Shown: piece by piece, positions 26,049 through 34,143 of the stretch
Layout of the letters: every line of letters starts with the position of its first letter
Numbering within the stretch: position 1 is the first letter of the stretch
NCBI RefSeq assembly: GCF_030269645.1
Contig: NZ_BSTR01000015.1
Span: 1-64,000, forward strand
Length of the DNA: 64,000 nt
Direction: 5' to 3'
From: Actinokineospora sp. NBRC 105648
Lineage (GTDB): Bacteria; Actinomycetota; Actinomycetes; Mycobacteriales; Pseudonocardiaceae
Notes under the pieces: generated by a model
The model's database searches: none
What the model was told of the DNA's origin: nothing
What the model saw: the letters and a program-made list of their open reading frames with translations, nothing else
Position numbers and translations under genes: made by a program

Positions 26049-26425
26049 GCTCGGTGATCCTGAACATCGCCTTCGACGCGACGGACAACTACGCGTTGGC
26101 GCAGTGGTGGAGCCAGGTCGTCGACCACCCGGTGGGCGCGGATTGCGCGCCGGGCGAGGAAGAGGCGTGGATCGAGGTCCCGGACGGACCGACGCTGTTC
26201 TTCAACCGGGTTCCCGAGGGCAAGACGGTGAAGAACCGGGTGCACGTGTGCCTGCGGCCGGACATCCCTCGGGACGAGGAGGTCGCGCGGCTGCTGGGGA
26301 TCGGGGCGACCCTGGTGTCGGACCGGCGGAACGCGGACGGCACGGGGTGGGCGGTGCTCGGCGACCCGGAGGGGAACGAGTTCTGCGTGCTTCGCAGTGC
26401 GGCGGAGAGGGCGGCGACGGACTAG
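26045..26425 (+). CDS. VOC family protein
   Basis: This 126-aa single VOC-like protein has a pattern of DATDNYALAQWWSQVVDHPV and the terminal VLGDPEGNEFCVLR typical of actinobacterial glyoxalase-like proteins. Its ATG overlaps the stop of the propeller gene by 4 bp, so they are co-translated. A strong terminator follows 41 bp downstream. The substrate is unknown. Confidence 0.88.
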   Translation: MSSVILNIAFDATDNYALAQWWSQVVDHPVGADCAPGEEEAWIEVPDGPTLFFNRVPEGKTVKNRVHVCLRPDIPRDEEVARLLGIGATLVSDRRNADGTGWAVLGDPEGNEFCVLRSAAERAATD

Positions 26426-26465
26426 CGGTTCACGGCGCACCAGCGCCACCAGCGATAGTCGAGGG

Positions 26466-26514
26466 AGTCCCGGGCCCGCCGCTCAGCACTGAGCGGCGGG
26501 CCCGGGACTTTTCT
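26466..26514 (+). terminator. intrinsic terminator
   Basis: A perfect 20-bp stem (26466-26485 with 26490-26509), arms beginning AGTCCCGGGCCCGCC, encloses GCAC and is followed by TTTTCT. It ends the propeller-VOC transcript. Confidence 0.93.
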
Positions 26515-26638
26515 GCTCGCCGCGGCACGGCTCACCGCGAGACCGGTTCCGCGAGACCGTCCGTGAGGTCGGGCCCCCGCTGGCGAACGGCGGGCGGGCA
26601 ATTGGTCCCCCGGTCCGGATGGGGATAGCATTGTGCCA

Positions 26639-26650
26639 TGGTCTAGACCA
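26639..26650. promoter_or_regulatory. DasR-type operator (dre)
   Basis: TGGTCTAGACCA is a perfect 12-bp palindrome identical to the core consensus of DasR response elements in Streptomyces, the GntR-family sensor of glucosamine-6-phosphate. It lies 125 bp upstream of the cutC start. A second, one-mismatch site precedes the chitinase gene in this window. Confidence 0.85.
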
Positions 26651-26774
26651 AATGACCCATCGGGGTGAGTGCTCCGCCACTGGTCGTGGGCTAGGTGAGC
26701 ACAAAAATCGGCCATGGGGTGGGAAACGACACCCGGCCCTGGCGCACCGGCCCGAAGACCGGATGATGGGCGGT

Positions 26775-27470
26775 GTGACCGCACCTTCGCCGCCCCGTGG
26801 CCTGCTGGAGATCATCGCCCTGACCGTCGCCGACGCGGTCGCCGCCCAAGCCGGTGGCGCCGACCGGATCGAGGTCGTGGCGCACATGGACCGGGACGGG
26901 CTGACCCCGGCGCCCGCCCTGATCGCCGAGATGCAGGCGGCGGTCGACATCCCGCTGCGGGTGATGGTGCGCGGCACCGACGGCTTCACCGCCGACGCCG
27001 AGGAACTGACCCGCCTGCTGGCCACGGTCGCAGAACTGCGGGGGGCGGGGGCGCAGGAGTTCGTCCTGGGCTTCCTCACCGCCGACGGCCACATCGACCT
27101 CGCGGCCACCGGCGCCGTGGTGGCGGCACTGGACGGCTGCCCGTGGACTTTCCACCGCGCGGTCGACCACGCCACCGACACCGAGCGGGCGTGGTCGGAC
27201 CTGCGCGGGCTGCCGGGCCTGGACACGGTGCTGACGGCCGGTTCCGCGCGCGGCCTGGAGGACGGACTACCCCGACTCGCCGCGCGGGACGACTGGAAGG
27301 ACGCCGGGGTGCGACTGTTGGCAGGCGGCGGACTCAAGCACGTGCACGTGGCCGGGCTGCGATCGATCGGGGTCAACGCGATCCACGCGGGCGGCCTGGT
27401 CCGGGACGACTGGGACAGTCCGGTGTGCGCCGAACGGGTGCGCGGGTTGCGGGAACTACTGGACGCCTGA
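26775..27470 (+). CDS. cutC: CutC family protein
   Basis: This ~231-aa TIM-barrel protein of the CutC family has GGADRIEVVAHMDRDGLTPA near the N-terminus, FTFHRA-like PWTFHRAVDHATD, VLTAGSARGLEDGLP and the phosphate-loop-like LLAGGGLKHVH. CutC was named for copper tolerance, but its biochemical role is unresolved. GTG 26775 is chosen because GATGAT lies seven bases upstream (leaderless type); ATG 26763/26766 are alternatives. The perfect DasR-type site upstream suggests aminosugar-dependent control (inference). Confidence 0.85.
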   Translation: MTAPSPPRGLLEIIALTVADAVAAQAGGADRIEVVAHMDRDGLTPAPALIAEMQAAVDIPLRVMVRGTDGFTADAEELTRLLATVAELRGAGAQEFVLGFLTADGHIDLAATGAVVAALDGCPWTFHRAVDHATDTERAWSDLRGLPGLDTVLTAGSARGLEDGLPRLAARDDWKDAGVRLLAGGGLKHVHVAGLRSIGVNAIHAGGLVRDDWDSPVCAERVRGLRELLDA

Positions 27471-27568
27471 CCTGCTTCAACTTTGGCGCTTGGCGCGCCG
27501 GAACCGCGCCAGGCAGCCATTGTGCACGAATCCCGCATACCGCCCAGGCCGCGCCAATCGGCCCGTCT

Positions 27569-27708
27569 GCTCGATTGGGTGGACTGTCCTTGTGTGGGGG
27601 AGGGCGACCGCCTAAGCTGCCCGGCGCGTGGGTGGATCCCTTCCCCACCCGCCCTCCCACCGGCGGTCGCCCAGGGGCCCCGCACAAAGACAGTCCACCC
27701 AATCGAGC
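27569..27708 (+). repeat. palindromic structured element, copy I
   Basis: This single copy lies between cutC and the OsmC gene. The outer arm GCTCGATTGGGTGGACTGTC continues with CTTGTGTGGGG. The 3' arm is GCACAAAGACAGTCC followed by ACCCAATCGAGC. The inner stem is GGGCGACCGCC/GGCGGTCGCCC, and the apex GTGGG/CCCAC encloses TGGATCCCTTC. All stem changes relative to other copies are compensated. The conserved GGGGCCCC lies in the 3' arm. Confidence 0.9.
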
Positions 27709-27801
27709 ACCACCACCACAGCAAGCCCCGACGACACACGCCCAAACAAGCCCAGGGCAGCGGCTGCCCGCGCCGGTCCCTCCGCCTGGGATGATCCGGG
27801 T

Positions 27802-28209
27802 ATGGCCACGATCAGGACAGCGCGCACCGGTGAGCACGTGTTCACCGCCCACAACGACCGAGGGGCCGAGGTCGCCATCGGTCGGGCGGGCGCGCCCGGC
27901 ACCTTCAGTCCCGTTGAACTCCTGCTCGCCGCCGCCGCGGGCTGTGTCGGGATCACTGCCGAGGAGCTGATCCTGCGCCGTGTCAGCACTCCCATCGCTG
28001 TCGACGCGACGGACCTGCGGCCGGCAGGTGCGCACGAGCTCGACGGTGTTCGGATCGACCTGGGTCTCGATCTGTCCACTTTGGACGATGAGGCCCGTGC
28101 CGCGCTGCTTGCCGTGGTCGATCGGGCGGTCGCCGCGTTGTGCACCGTGACCCGGACGCTGAAGCGGTCGACGGCCGTTGAGACCGTTGCGGTAGAGATC
28201 AGCGCATGA
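27802..28209 (+). CDS. OsmC family protein
   Basis: This 135-aa protein of the OsmC/Ohr fold has the first redox Cys in LLLAAAAGCVGITAEEL and the second in VAALCTVTRTLKRS. These positions match the thiol peroxidase pair of the family, so reduction of organic hydroperoxides is plausible. ATG 27802 has GATGAT six bases upstream. It overlaps the NUDIX gene by 4 bp, forming a two-gene operon. Confidence 0.9.
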   Translation: MATIRTARTGEHVFTAHNDRGAEVAIGRAGAPGTFSPVELLLAAAAGCVGITAEELILRRVSTPIAVDATDLRPAGAHELDGVRIDLGLDLSTLDDEARAALLAVVDRAVAALCTVTRTLKRSTAVETVAVEISA

Positions 28210-28709
28210 CCAAGAACTCGCACTGCTCCTACTGCGGCACCCCGTACCCACCCGATCTCGCTTGGCCGCGTCGGTGTGCGGAGTGCGGACAAACCACCTA
28301 CGTCAACCCGGTTCCCGTCGCGGTTCTGCTCTTACCGGTGGACGGCGGCCTGTTGGTCGTGCGCCGCGACGTCGAACCGCGAAGAGGGCAGCTCGCGCTT
28401 CCCGGCGGTTTCATCGACCTGGGCGAATCGTGGCAAGAGGCTGCCGCGCGCGAGCTGCGGGAAGAGGCGGGGATCGAGCAAGACCCGGCCGAGATCACCC
28501 TCTTCGACGCACGCAGCGCCCCCGACGGGACGCTGCTGGTCTTCGGCCTCGCCCCGCCGACCACCTCGGCCGTGCTTCCCCCCTCCCGGCCGACCGACGA
28601 GACGACCGGCTGGGAGTTGGTGACCGGGCCGGTCAGCCTGGCGTTCCCGCTGCACACGACGGTGGTGGCGTCCTACTTCGATCGAGTACAGACCAAAGTG
28701 GACAGCTGA
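28206..28709 (+). CDS. NUDIX hydrolase with zinc ribbon
   Basis: This 167-aa protein has an N-terminal four-cysteine zinc ribbon (CSYCGTPYPPDLAWPRRCAEC). The NUDIX box GGFIDLGESWQEAAARELRE continues with EAGI and fits GX5EX7REUXEEXGU. This arrangement is seen in NADH pyrophosphatase-like and ADP-ribose pyrophosphatase-like proteins, which hydrolyse nucleoside diphosphate derivatives. Its ATG overlaps the OsmC stop. The exact substrate is unknown. Confidence 0.92.
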   Translation: MTKNSHCSYCGTPYPPDLAWPRRCAECGQTTYVNPVPVAVLLLPVDGGLLVVRRDVEPRRGQLALPGGFIDLGESWQEAAARELREEAGIEQDPAEITLFDARSAPDGTLLVFGLAPPTTSAVLPPSRPTDETTGWELVTGPVSLAFPLHTTVVASYFDRVQTKVDS

Positions 28710-28888
28710 TCGGGGCCCGCCTCCGCCGAAGGTCGTACCGCGCGGTCATGCTCAGGACTGACGACCGTCCGTAATCAACCCAATACCGTTGTGCCCAGGC
28801 CACAGTTCGGGGGGACGTGGCGAAGTGGGGGGTACTGGGGGTGATGGCCCCCGCCGGGTCTGGTCCCGGCGGGGGCTACCCTCCCCCG

Positions 28889-29884
28889 GTGGACATCCCG
28901 GTACTGGTCGTCGCGGGTTTCCTCGGATCCGGCAAGACCACGCTGCTCAACCACCTGCTGCGGTCCGAGACCGGCCTGCGCGTCGGTGTGATCGTGAACG
29001 ACTTCGGCAAGGTCAACATCGACGCGCTGACCGTCGCCGCCCAGGTGGACTCGATGGTCTCGCTGGGCAACGGCTGCCTGTGCTGCGCGGTGGACGCCGC
29101 CGACCTCGACGCCATGCTGGAGCGGCTGGCCCGCCCGGACGGCCCGGTGGACGTCATCGTGGTGGAGGCCAGCGGGCTGGCCGAGCCGCCCGCGATGGTC
29201 AAGCTGGTGCTGGCCTCGCAGAACCCGCACATCCGCTACGGCGGCCTGGTCGAGGTGGTGGACGCCGCCGAGTTCGAGCAGACCCGCGAGCGCCACCCGC
29301 AGCTGGACAAGCACCTGCGCTACGCCGACCTCGTGCTGCTCAACAAGATCGACCGCGCCCCAGACGGCGAGCGGCTGCTGGCCCTGGTCCGCGAGCTGGC
29401 CGGGGGCACGCCGGTGGTGCCGACCGAGTACGGGCGGATCGACCCGGACCTGCTGTTCGACCCGGTCGACCGGCCGGACCCGGTGGAGCGGCAGCTCTCG
29501 TTCGACGACCTGGTCGAGCACGAGCAGCACGTGCACGCCCAGTACAGCAGCGTCGAGTTCGGGCACGACCTGCCGATGAACCCGCTGCGCTTCGCGGAGT
29601 TCCTCAACGACCGCCCGGCGGGTCTCTACCGGATGAAGGGCTTCCTGCACTTCGGCGTCCCCGGCCACGAGGAGCCGCTGGCGGTGCAGACCGTCGGGCC
29701 GTCGGTGCGGATCACCCGCGCGCCGGACGCGGCGCGGCGCACCGAGCTGGTCATGATCGGTGCCGGGCTCGACGCCGACGACCTGACCGCCCGGCTCACC
29801 GCCGCGCTGGAGCACGACGTGGCCGCGGTCGGCCCGCTCGACCTGCTGTCGGTCACCCGCTACCTCGTCGACGACGCGCGCTGA
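28889..29884 (+). CDS. CobW/COG0523 family GTP-binding metallochaperone
   Basis: This 331-aa G3E-family GTPase has P-loop GFLGSGKTTLLNHLL, the metal-binding CxCC motif in GNGCLCCAV, Walker B VIVVEASGLAEPP and the NKID guanine motif. The CobW C-terminal domain follows. COG0523 proteins deliver zinc or other metals; with Zur elsewhere in the window a zinc role is possible but unproven. GTG 28889 is preceded by TACCCT six bases upstream. Its last 25 bp overlap the convergent LuxR gene. Confidence 0.92.
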   Translation: MDIPVLVVAGFLGSGKTTLLNHLLRSETGLRVGVIVNDFGKVNIDALTVAAQVDSMVSLGNGCLCCAVDAADLDAMLERLARPDGPVDVIVVEASGLAEPPAMVKLVLASQNPHIRYGGLVEVVDAAEFEQTRERHPQLDKHLRYADLVLLNKIDRAPDGERLLALVRELAGGTPVVPTEYGRIDPDLLFDPVDRPDPVERQLSFDDLVEHEQHVHAQYSSVEFGHDLPMNPLRFAEFLNDRPAGLYRMKGFLHFGVPGHEEPLAVQTVGPSVRITRAPDAARRTELVMIGAGLDADDLTARLTAALEHDVAAVGPLDLLSVTRYLVDDAR

Positions 29885-32571
29885 GCCAGGATCTGCCCCA
29901 GCTGCGCCCGCGCGGTCACACCGAGCTTCGGGAACGCCTGGTAGAGGTGGAAGCTGACGGTGCGGTGCGAGAGGAACATCCGCTCGCCGATCTCGCGGTT
30001 GGTCAGGCCGTCGGCGGCCAACCGGACGATCTGCCGCTGCTGGGGTGTGAGCACGTCGAGCAGGTCGGCGCCGCCCGGGGCGACGGCCACGCCGGACGCG
30101 CGCAGCTCGGTCCGCGCGCGGTCGGCCCACGGTCGGGCGCCCAGTCGCTCGAACACCGGCAGGGCCGCGGCGAGCGCGATCCGGGCCTCGGCGATCCGCC
30201 GGTTGCGGCGCAGCCACTCGCCGCTGTCGAGCTGGGCGAGGGCGCGCTCGAACGGCCAGCGCTCCCCCTCGGGATCGGCCAGCGCGGCGGCGAAGTGCGG
30301 TTCGGGGTCGTCGGCGAGCTGGGCGCCTGCCCGGTGCAGGATCAGGTCGAGCCGGGTGGAGGCGGCACCGCTGAGGCGCTCGCGGGCGAGCTTGAGGATG
30401 CCGGTCACCTCGCTGACCTGGTCGGTGCGGGCGGCGGCCGCGGCCAGGTCGGCGATGGCGTAGTAGGAGAAGTGGTAGTGCACCGGGTGGCCGTCGGCGT
30501 CGAAGAGGGCCCGCAGGGTGGTGTAGGCGAGTTCGTGGTCGCCGTCAGCCACCGCGGCCATGCCCGCGGCGTAGTGGGCGCGGACCGTCACGGCCAGGGC
30601 GTCGGCGGGTTCGGTGATCGCCAGCAGCTCGGCCACCTCACCCGCGCCGGACCCGGACAGCGCGGACAGCGTCTTCATCAGCGCCCGGGCGCGCACGGTG
30701 GCCAGCGTCGGCCCAGCGGTGCCCACCCGGCGGGCCAAGCCCTCGACCGCGCGCCGGGCGTCCGCCCAGCGGCCCGCGGCGAACCAGGCCCAGCCCAGGT
30801 CGGCCGCGGCCATGCCCAGCTGCACGACCTCGGCGTCCGGGCGGACCGGGTCGGCCAGCTCGACGAGCAGCCGCACCGCGGTCTCGGTCTCGTCGAGGAG
30901 CATCGCCAGCGCGCCGAGCAGGTTGAGCAGCACCGGGTCGCGCGGCAGCCCGTCGATCCCCGCGAGCCCGGCGCGGCCGTGCGCGGCGTTGCCGAACGGG
31001 TCGACCACGGCCGCGATCCAGGACTGGAACGGCACCGCGGCCGGACTGTCCACATGGCACCGTTCGTAGACTCGCCGGACGGCGGCCAGGTGGTCCGGGT
31101 CGCCGGTGTAGTGGGCGATGTTGGCCGCGATGGTCAGCGTGTGCAGGGTGACTTCCTGATCGGGCGGCAGGCTCTCGGTGACCGGCAGCACGAGAGTGAT
31201 GGCGTGCCGCAGCCGCAGGGTCACCGAGGCGACAGTCCCCGCGAGCACCGACAGCCACGCGCTGGCGGCGGGATCGGCGGTGCGCGACCTCGCCCTGGCC
31301 GCCAGTTCGGCCGCGCGGGCCAGATCGCCCGCCACGATGGCCGTGACCGCGCTCTTGGCCAGCCGGTTGCCGTGGTCGACCGGGTCCGGGCTGAGGTAGG
31401 CGGCCCGCTCGAACGCGGCCATCGACTCCACCGTGGCGCCGCGGCCGCGGGCGCGGTTCGCGGTCTCCTCCAGTGCCGCGGCAACGGTTTCGTCGGGTGT
31501 GACGGTGGCCGCGGAGAGGTGCCAGGCGCGCCGGTCCGGGTCGTGCACCCGGGCCAGGGCGAGGTGGGCGGCGCGGCGTTCGTCGGGCGTGGCGGCGTAG
31601 TAGACCGCCGAGCGCACCAGGGGGTGGCGGAACTCCAACTCGCCGTGGCCGAGCCGCAGCAGGCCCGCGCGCTCGGCGGGCAGCCACACGTCCAGCCCCG
31701 CGCCGGGGAGCACGCCGAGCACGATGGCCAGGTCGGTGGTGTCGGCGGCCGCGGCGACGAGCAGCGCCCGACGGGTATCGGCGGGCAACGCGGGCAGATC
31801 CGCGGCGAAGGTGCGCTCGATGCGTTCGGTGACCGGCAGTTCCTCGTGTTCCCAGCCCGCGCGCCCGTCGATGGCCGCGGCCTTCGCCAACTCCGCCAGT
31901 GCCAACGGGTTTCCCTCGGCGAGAGTCAGGATTCGCTTGCGCAGCAAGCCCTTCGGCGGCACAGGCTGCGCGTCGAGCACCGCCTCGGCGGCCTCGGGCG
32001 CCAGCGGCGGCACGGTCAGCACCGGGACGTCGAGGTCGAACCCGGCGGGCGGGCAGTCACCACGGGCCAGGACCAGCAGGGAGATCGGTTCACCCTCGAG
32101 CCTGCGTGCCAGGAAGGCCAGCACGTCCACGGTCGCCCGGTCGACCCACTGCGCGTCGTCGACCACGAGCAGCAGCGGGCCCGCGTCGGCCAGGGTGGAC
32201 AGCAGGGTGAGGACGGCCAGGCTCAGCGCCATCCCGTCGCCGGGCTCGGCGGACCCGTCGTACCCGAAGGCGGCCCGCAGCACCTCGCGCTGCCGCTCGG
32301 GCAGGTCGTCGACAGCGTCGAGCACCGGGCGCAGCAGCTGGTGCAGACCCGCGAACGCCAGCTCGGTCTCAGCCGCGCTGCCGCGCACGCGCAGCACCCG
32401 AACCCCCCGCTCCCCCGCCTCGGCGACGGCCGCCTCGAGCAGGCTCGTCTTGCCGATCCCGGCACCGCCGACCACGACCAGGACCTGCGCACCCCCGCTG
32501 ACCGGCGGCAACAGCGCGCGAACGCGGGCCGACTCCGCGGATCGTCCGATGCTGGGGCCGGGGGAGGTCAC
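29860..32571 (-). CDS. large LuxR family ATPase regulator (LAL type)
   Basis: This 903-aa protein has an N-terminal AAA domain with Walker A VVVGGAGIGKTSLLEA and Walker B LLLVVDDAQWVD. A long helical, TPR-like middle region follows. The C-terminal LuxR helix-turn-helix is LTPQQRQIVRLAADGLTNRE then RMFLSHRTVSFHLYQAF. LAL regulators bind a ligand and ATP to activate transcription, often of secondary metabolism. It is convergent with the CobW gene with a 25-bp overlap, and divergent from a methyltransferase gene 90 bp away. No biosynthetic cluster adjoins it. Confidence 0.93.
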   Translation of the reverse strand: MTSPGPSIGRSAESARVRALLPPVSGGAQVLVVVGGAGIGKTSLLEAAVAEAGERGVRVLRVRGSAAETELAFAGLHQLLRPVLDAVDDLPERQREVLRAAFGYDGSAEPGDGMALSLAVLTLLSTLADAGPLLLVVDDAQWVDRATVDVLAFLARRLEGEPISLLVLARGDCPPAGFDLDVPVLTVPPLAPEAAEAVLDAQPVPPKGLLRKRILTLAEGNPLALAELAKAAAIDGRAGWEHEELPVTERIERTFAADLPALPADTRRALLVAAAADTTDLAIVLGVLPGAGLDVWLPAERAGLLRLGHGELEFRHPLVRSAVYYAATPDERRAAHLALARVHDPDRRAWHLSAATVTPDETVAAALEETANRARGRGATVESMAAFERAAYLSPDPVDHGNRLAKSAVTAIVAGDLARAAELAARARSRTADPAASAWLSVLAGTVASVTLRLRHAITLVLPVTESLPPDQEVTLHTLTIAANIAHYTGDPDHLAAVRRVYERCHVDSPAAVPFQSWIAAVVDPFGNAAHGRAGLAGIDGLPRDPVLLNLLGALAMLLDETETAVRLLVELADPVRPDAEVVQLGMAAADLGWAWFAAGRWADARRAVEGLARRVGTAGPTLATVRARALMKTLSALSGSGAGEVAELLAITEPADALAVTVRAHYAAGMAAVADGDHELAYTTLRALFDADGHPVHYHFSYYAIADLAAAAARTDQVSEVTGILKLARERLSGAASTRLDLILHRAGAQLADDPEPHFAAALADPEGERWPFERALAQLDSGEWLRRNRRIAEARIALAAALPVFERLGARPWADRARTELRASGVAVAPGGADLLDVLTPQQRQIVRLAADGLTNREIGERMFLSHRTVSFHLYQAFPKLGVTARAQLGQILAQRASSTR

Positions 32572-32661
32572 GCCGGCAGCCTAGCCGGGGAGCGATCCCA
32601 GTCCGCCTGGCGAGAACGTGAACAAGATCCGCCCTCGCGGTGTCCGGGGTAGCGTGGCGGC

Positions 32662-33468
32662 ATGGACGCCAGGCAGGCCATCGCGGCGGTGTTCGACCAG
32701 ACCGCGGACACCTACGACGCGCTCGGCGTCGACTTCTTCGGGGTCTTCGCCCGCACCCTGCTCGACGACGTGGGCCCGATCGACGGCCTGCGTGTCCTGG
32801 ACGCAGGCTGCGGCCGCGGCGCAGTCCTCTTCCAGGCCGCGGAACGGGTCGGTCCACAGGGGTCGGTGGTGGGCATCGACCTGGCACCGCAGATGGTGAC
32901 CCGCACCGAGGCCGAGGCCACCGAGTGCGGGATAGAGAATGTCTCGGTCCTGGTGTCCGACGCACAGGAACCCACGGTGGCAGGCCCGTTCGACGTCGTC
33001 CTGTCCTCGTGCGTGATCTTCTTCCTGCCCAACCCAGCAGCAGCGTTGCGCGCATGGCACAGCCTGCTGACCCCGGACGGCATACTGGGCCTGACCACCT
33101 TCGGCGGCATAGACCCACGGTGGGCGCCGATCGACGAACTGTTCGCACCGTATGTGCCGGAACCGCTCGCGCAGTCGATCAAAGCCAGCCCCTTCAACAA
33201 CACCGACCACGTGAACACCCTGGTAGCCGACGCAGGTTTCGCCGACCCGACCTCGGTGACCCGCGAACACGACGTCCGATTCGACTCACCGCAACACTGG
33301 GTGGACTGGTCGTGGTCACACGGACAACGACTGTTCTGGGGCCTGGTCCCCGAGTCCGAACGCGACGCTGTCACAACGGGGATCCTGGACCACTTGCGCA
33401 CACTGTCCGAACCGGACGGTTCAGTGGTACTGCACCAGCCAGTCAGATACACAATCGCCTGGCACTGA
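32662..33468 (+). CDS. class I SAM-dependent methyltransferase
   Basis: This 268-aa methyltransferase is of the UbiE/Methyltransf_11 type with motif I LRVLDAGCGRGAVLFQAAE, post-I VVGIDLAPQMV and FDVVLSSCVIFFL. ATG 32662 has TAGCGT six bases upstream, so it is probably leaderless. The substrate is unknown. Codon use in its 3' half is slightly less GC-biased than its neighbours. It is followed by the D/E double element. Confidence 0.9.
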   Translation: MDARQAIAAVFDQTADTYDALGVDFFGVFARTLLDDVGPIDGLRVLDAGCGRGAVLFQAAERVGPQGSVVGIDLAPQMVTRTEAEATECGIENVSVLVSDAQEPTVAGPFDVVLSSCVIFFLPNPAAALRAWHSLLTPDGILGLTTFGGIDPRWAPIDELFAPYVPEPLAQSIKASPFNNTDHVNTLVADAGFADPTSVTREHDVRFDSPQHWVDWSWSHGQRLFWGLVPESERDAVTTGILDHLRTLSEPDGSVVLHQPVRYTIAWH

Positions 33469-33586
33469 CGGCACGAACACCAACTGCAGCAGAACCAGAG
33501 CCGCTGGCACACAACAAGATCCCGTCCCCACGCTGGTACCGCAGCGGATAGGCCGACCCAGCTGGAAAGTAAGTCCCGTTACGGAT

Positions 33587-33723
33587 GCTCGATCTGGTGG
33601 ACTCGCTTCGTGTGGGGGAGAGCACCGCTAAACTTGCCGTGGGTGGGGATGCCCTTACCTGCCCTTTTCTCTCCACCGCGGTGCTCTAGGGGCCCCACAC
33701 GAAGCGAGTTCACTAGATCGAGC
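33587..33723 (+). repeat. palindromic structured element, copy D
   Basis: The leader GGATAGGCCGACCCAGCTGG and GTTACGGAT precede the 5' arm GCTCGATCTGGTGGACTCGC. The inner arm is GAGAGCACCGC. TAAACTTGCC, GGGGATGCCCTTACC, the 3' inner arm GCGGTGCTCTAGGGGCCCC and the outer GAAGCGAGTTCACTAGATCG follow. It is nearly identical to copy F. It lies downstream of the methyltransferase gene and forms an inverted pair with copy E. Confidence 0.9.
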
Positions 33724-33818
33724 CCCTCATCTTTTCCTCGGGCAGCCCATGTCTACGAGCCACCCGTGGCGTCGACCCCAGGGCAGCACATCCCACGAGC
33801 TGCCCGAGTAAGAGCGGG

Positions 33819-33958
33819 GCTCGATTGGCCGGACTACCTTCGCGCGGGGCCCCTAGAGCACCGCGGTGGTGAAAAAAGGGCGGGTGAAGGGCATCCCCAC
33901 CACACGGCAAGTTTAGCGGCACTCCTCCCCCACACGAAGGCAGTCCACCCAATCGAGC
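33819..33958 (-). repeat. palindromic structured element, copy E
   Basis: This minus-strand copy has 5' arm GCTCGATTGGGTGGACTGCC and 3' arm complement GCTCGATTGGCCGGACTACC. The inner stem is less perfect (AGTGCCGC facing GCGGTGCT). The 95-bp spacer to copy D carries CTCGGGCAGC at one end and GCTGCCCGAG at the other. Beyond it the leader GTCCGTAGCGGGTGTTGCGT appears in inverse. Confidence 0.88.
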
Positions 33959-34062
33959 ATGTCCGTAGCGGGTGTTGCGTACCAGCGGGCTCGGCTTTAA
34001 AGAGTGAAAGACTTCGAGATCTGAGAGAAGAAAGCAAGCCCCTCCCCAGAAGAAAGGAAATG

Positions 34063-34110
34063 CCAAGCGGGGTGGTGGTGCACGTTGCCGTGCACCACCA
34101 CCCCGCTTGG
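34063..34110. terminator. strong bidirectional terminator of the chitinase gene
   Basis: A perfect 21-bp stem (34063-34083 with 34090-34110; inner part GGTGGTGGTGCAC) encloses GTTGCC. It lies 33 bp after the chitinase stop. On the minus strand it is followed by a pyrimidine-rich CATTTCCTTTCTTC tail. Confidence 0.92.
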
Positions 34111-34143
34111 GACCGTCCAGTAGAGAGGACTAGCCAATAGCTA

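Noticed and set aside
28789-32652. 1287-codon plus-strand frame opposite the LuxR regulator
   Set aside because: It is an antisense shadow of the CobW and LuxR genes, with composition typical of a wrong frame and no domain.
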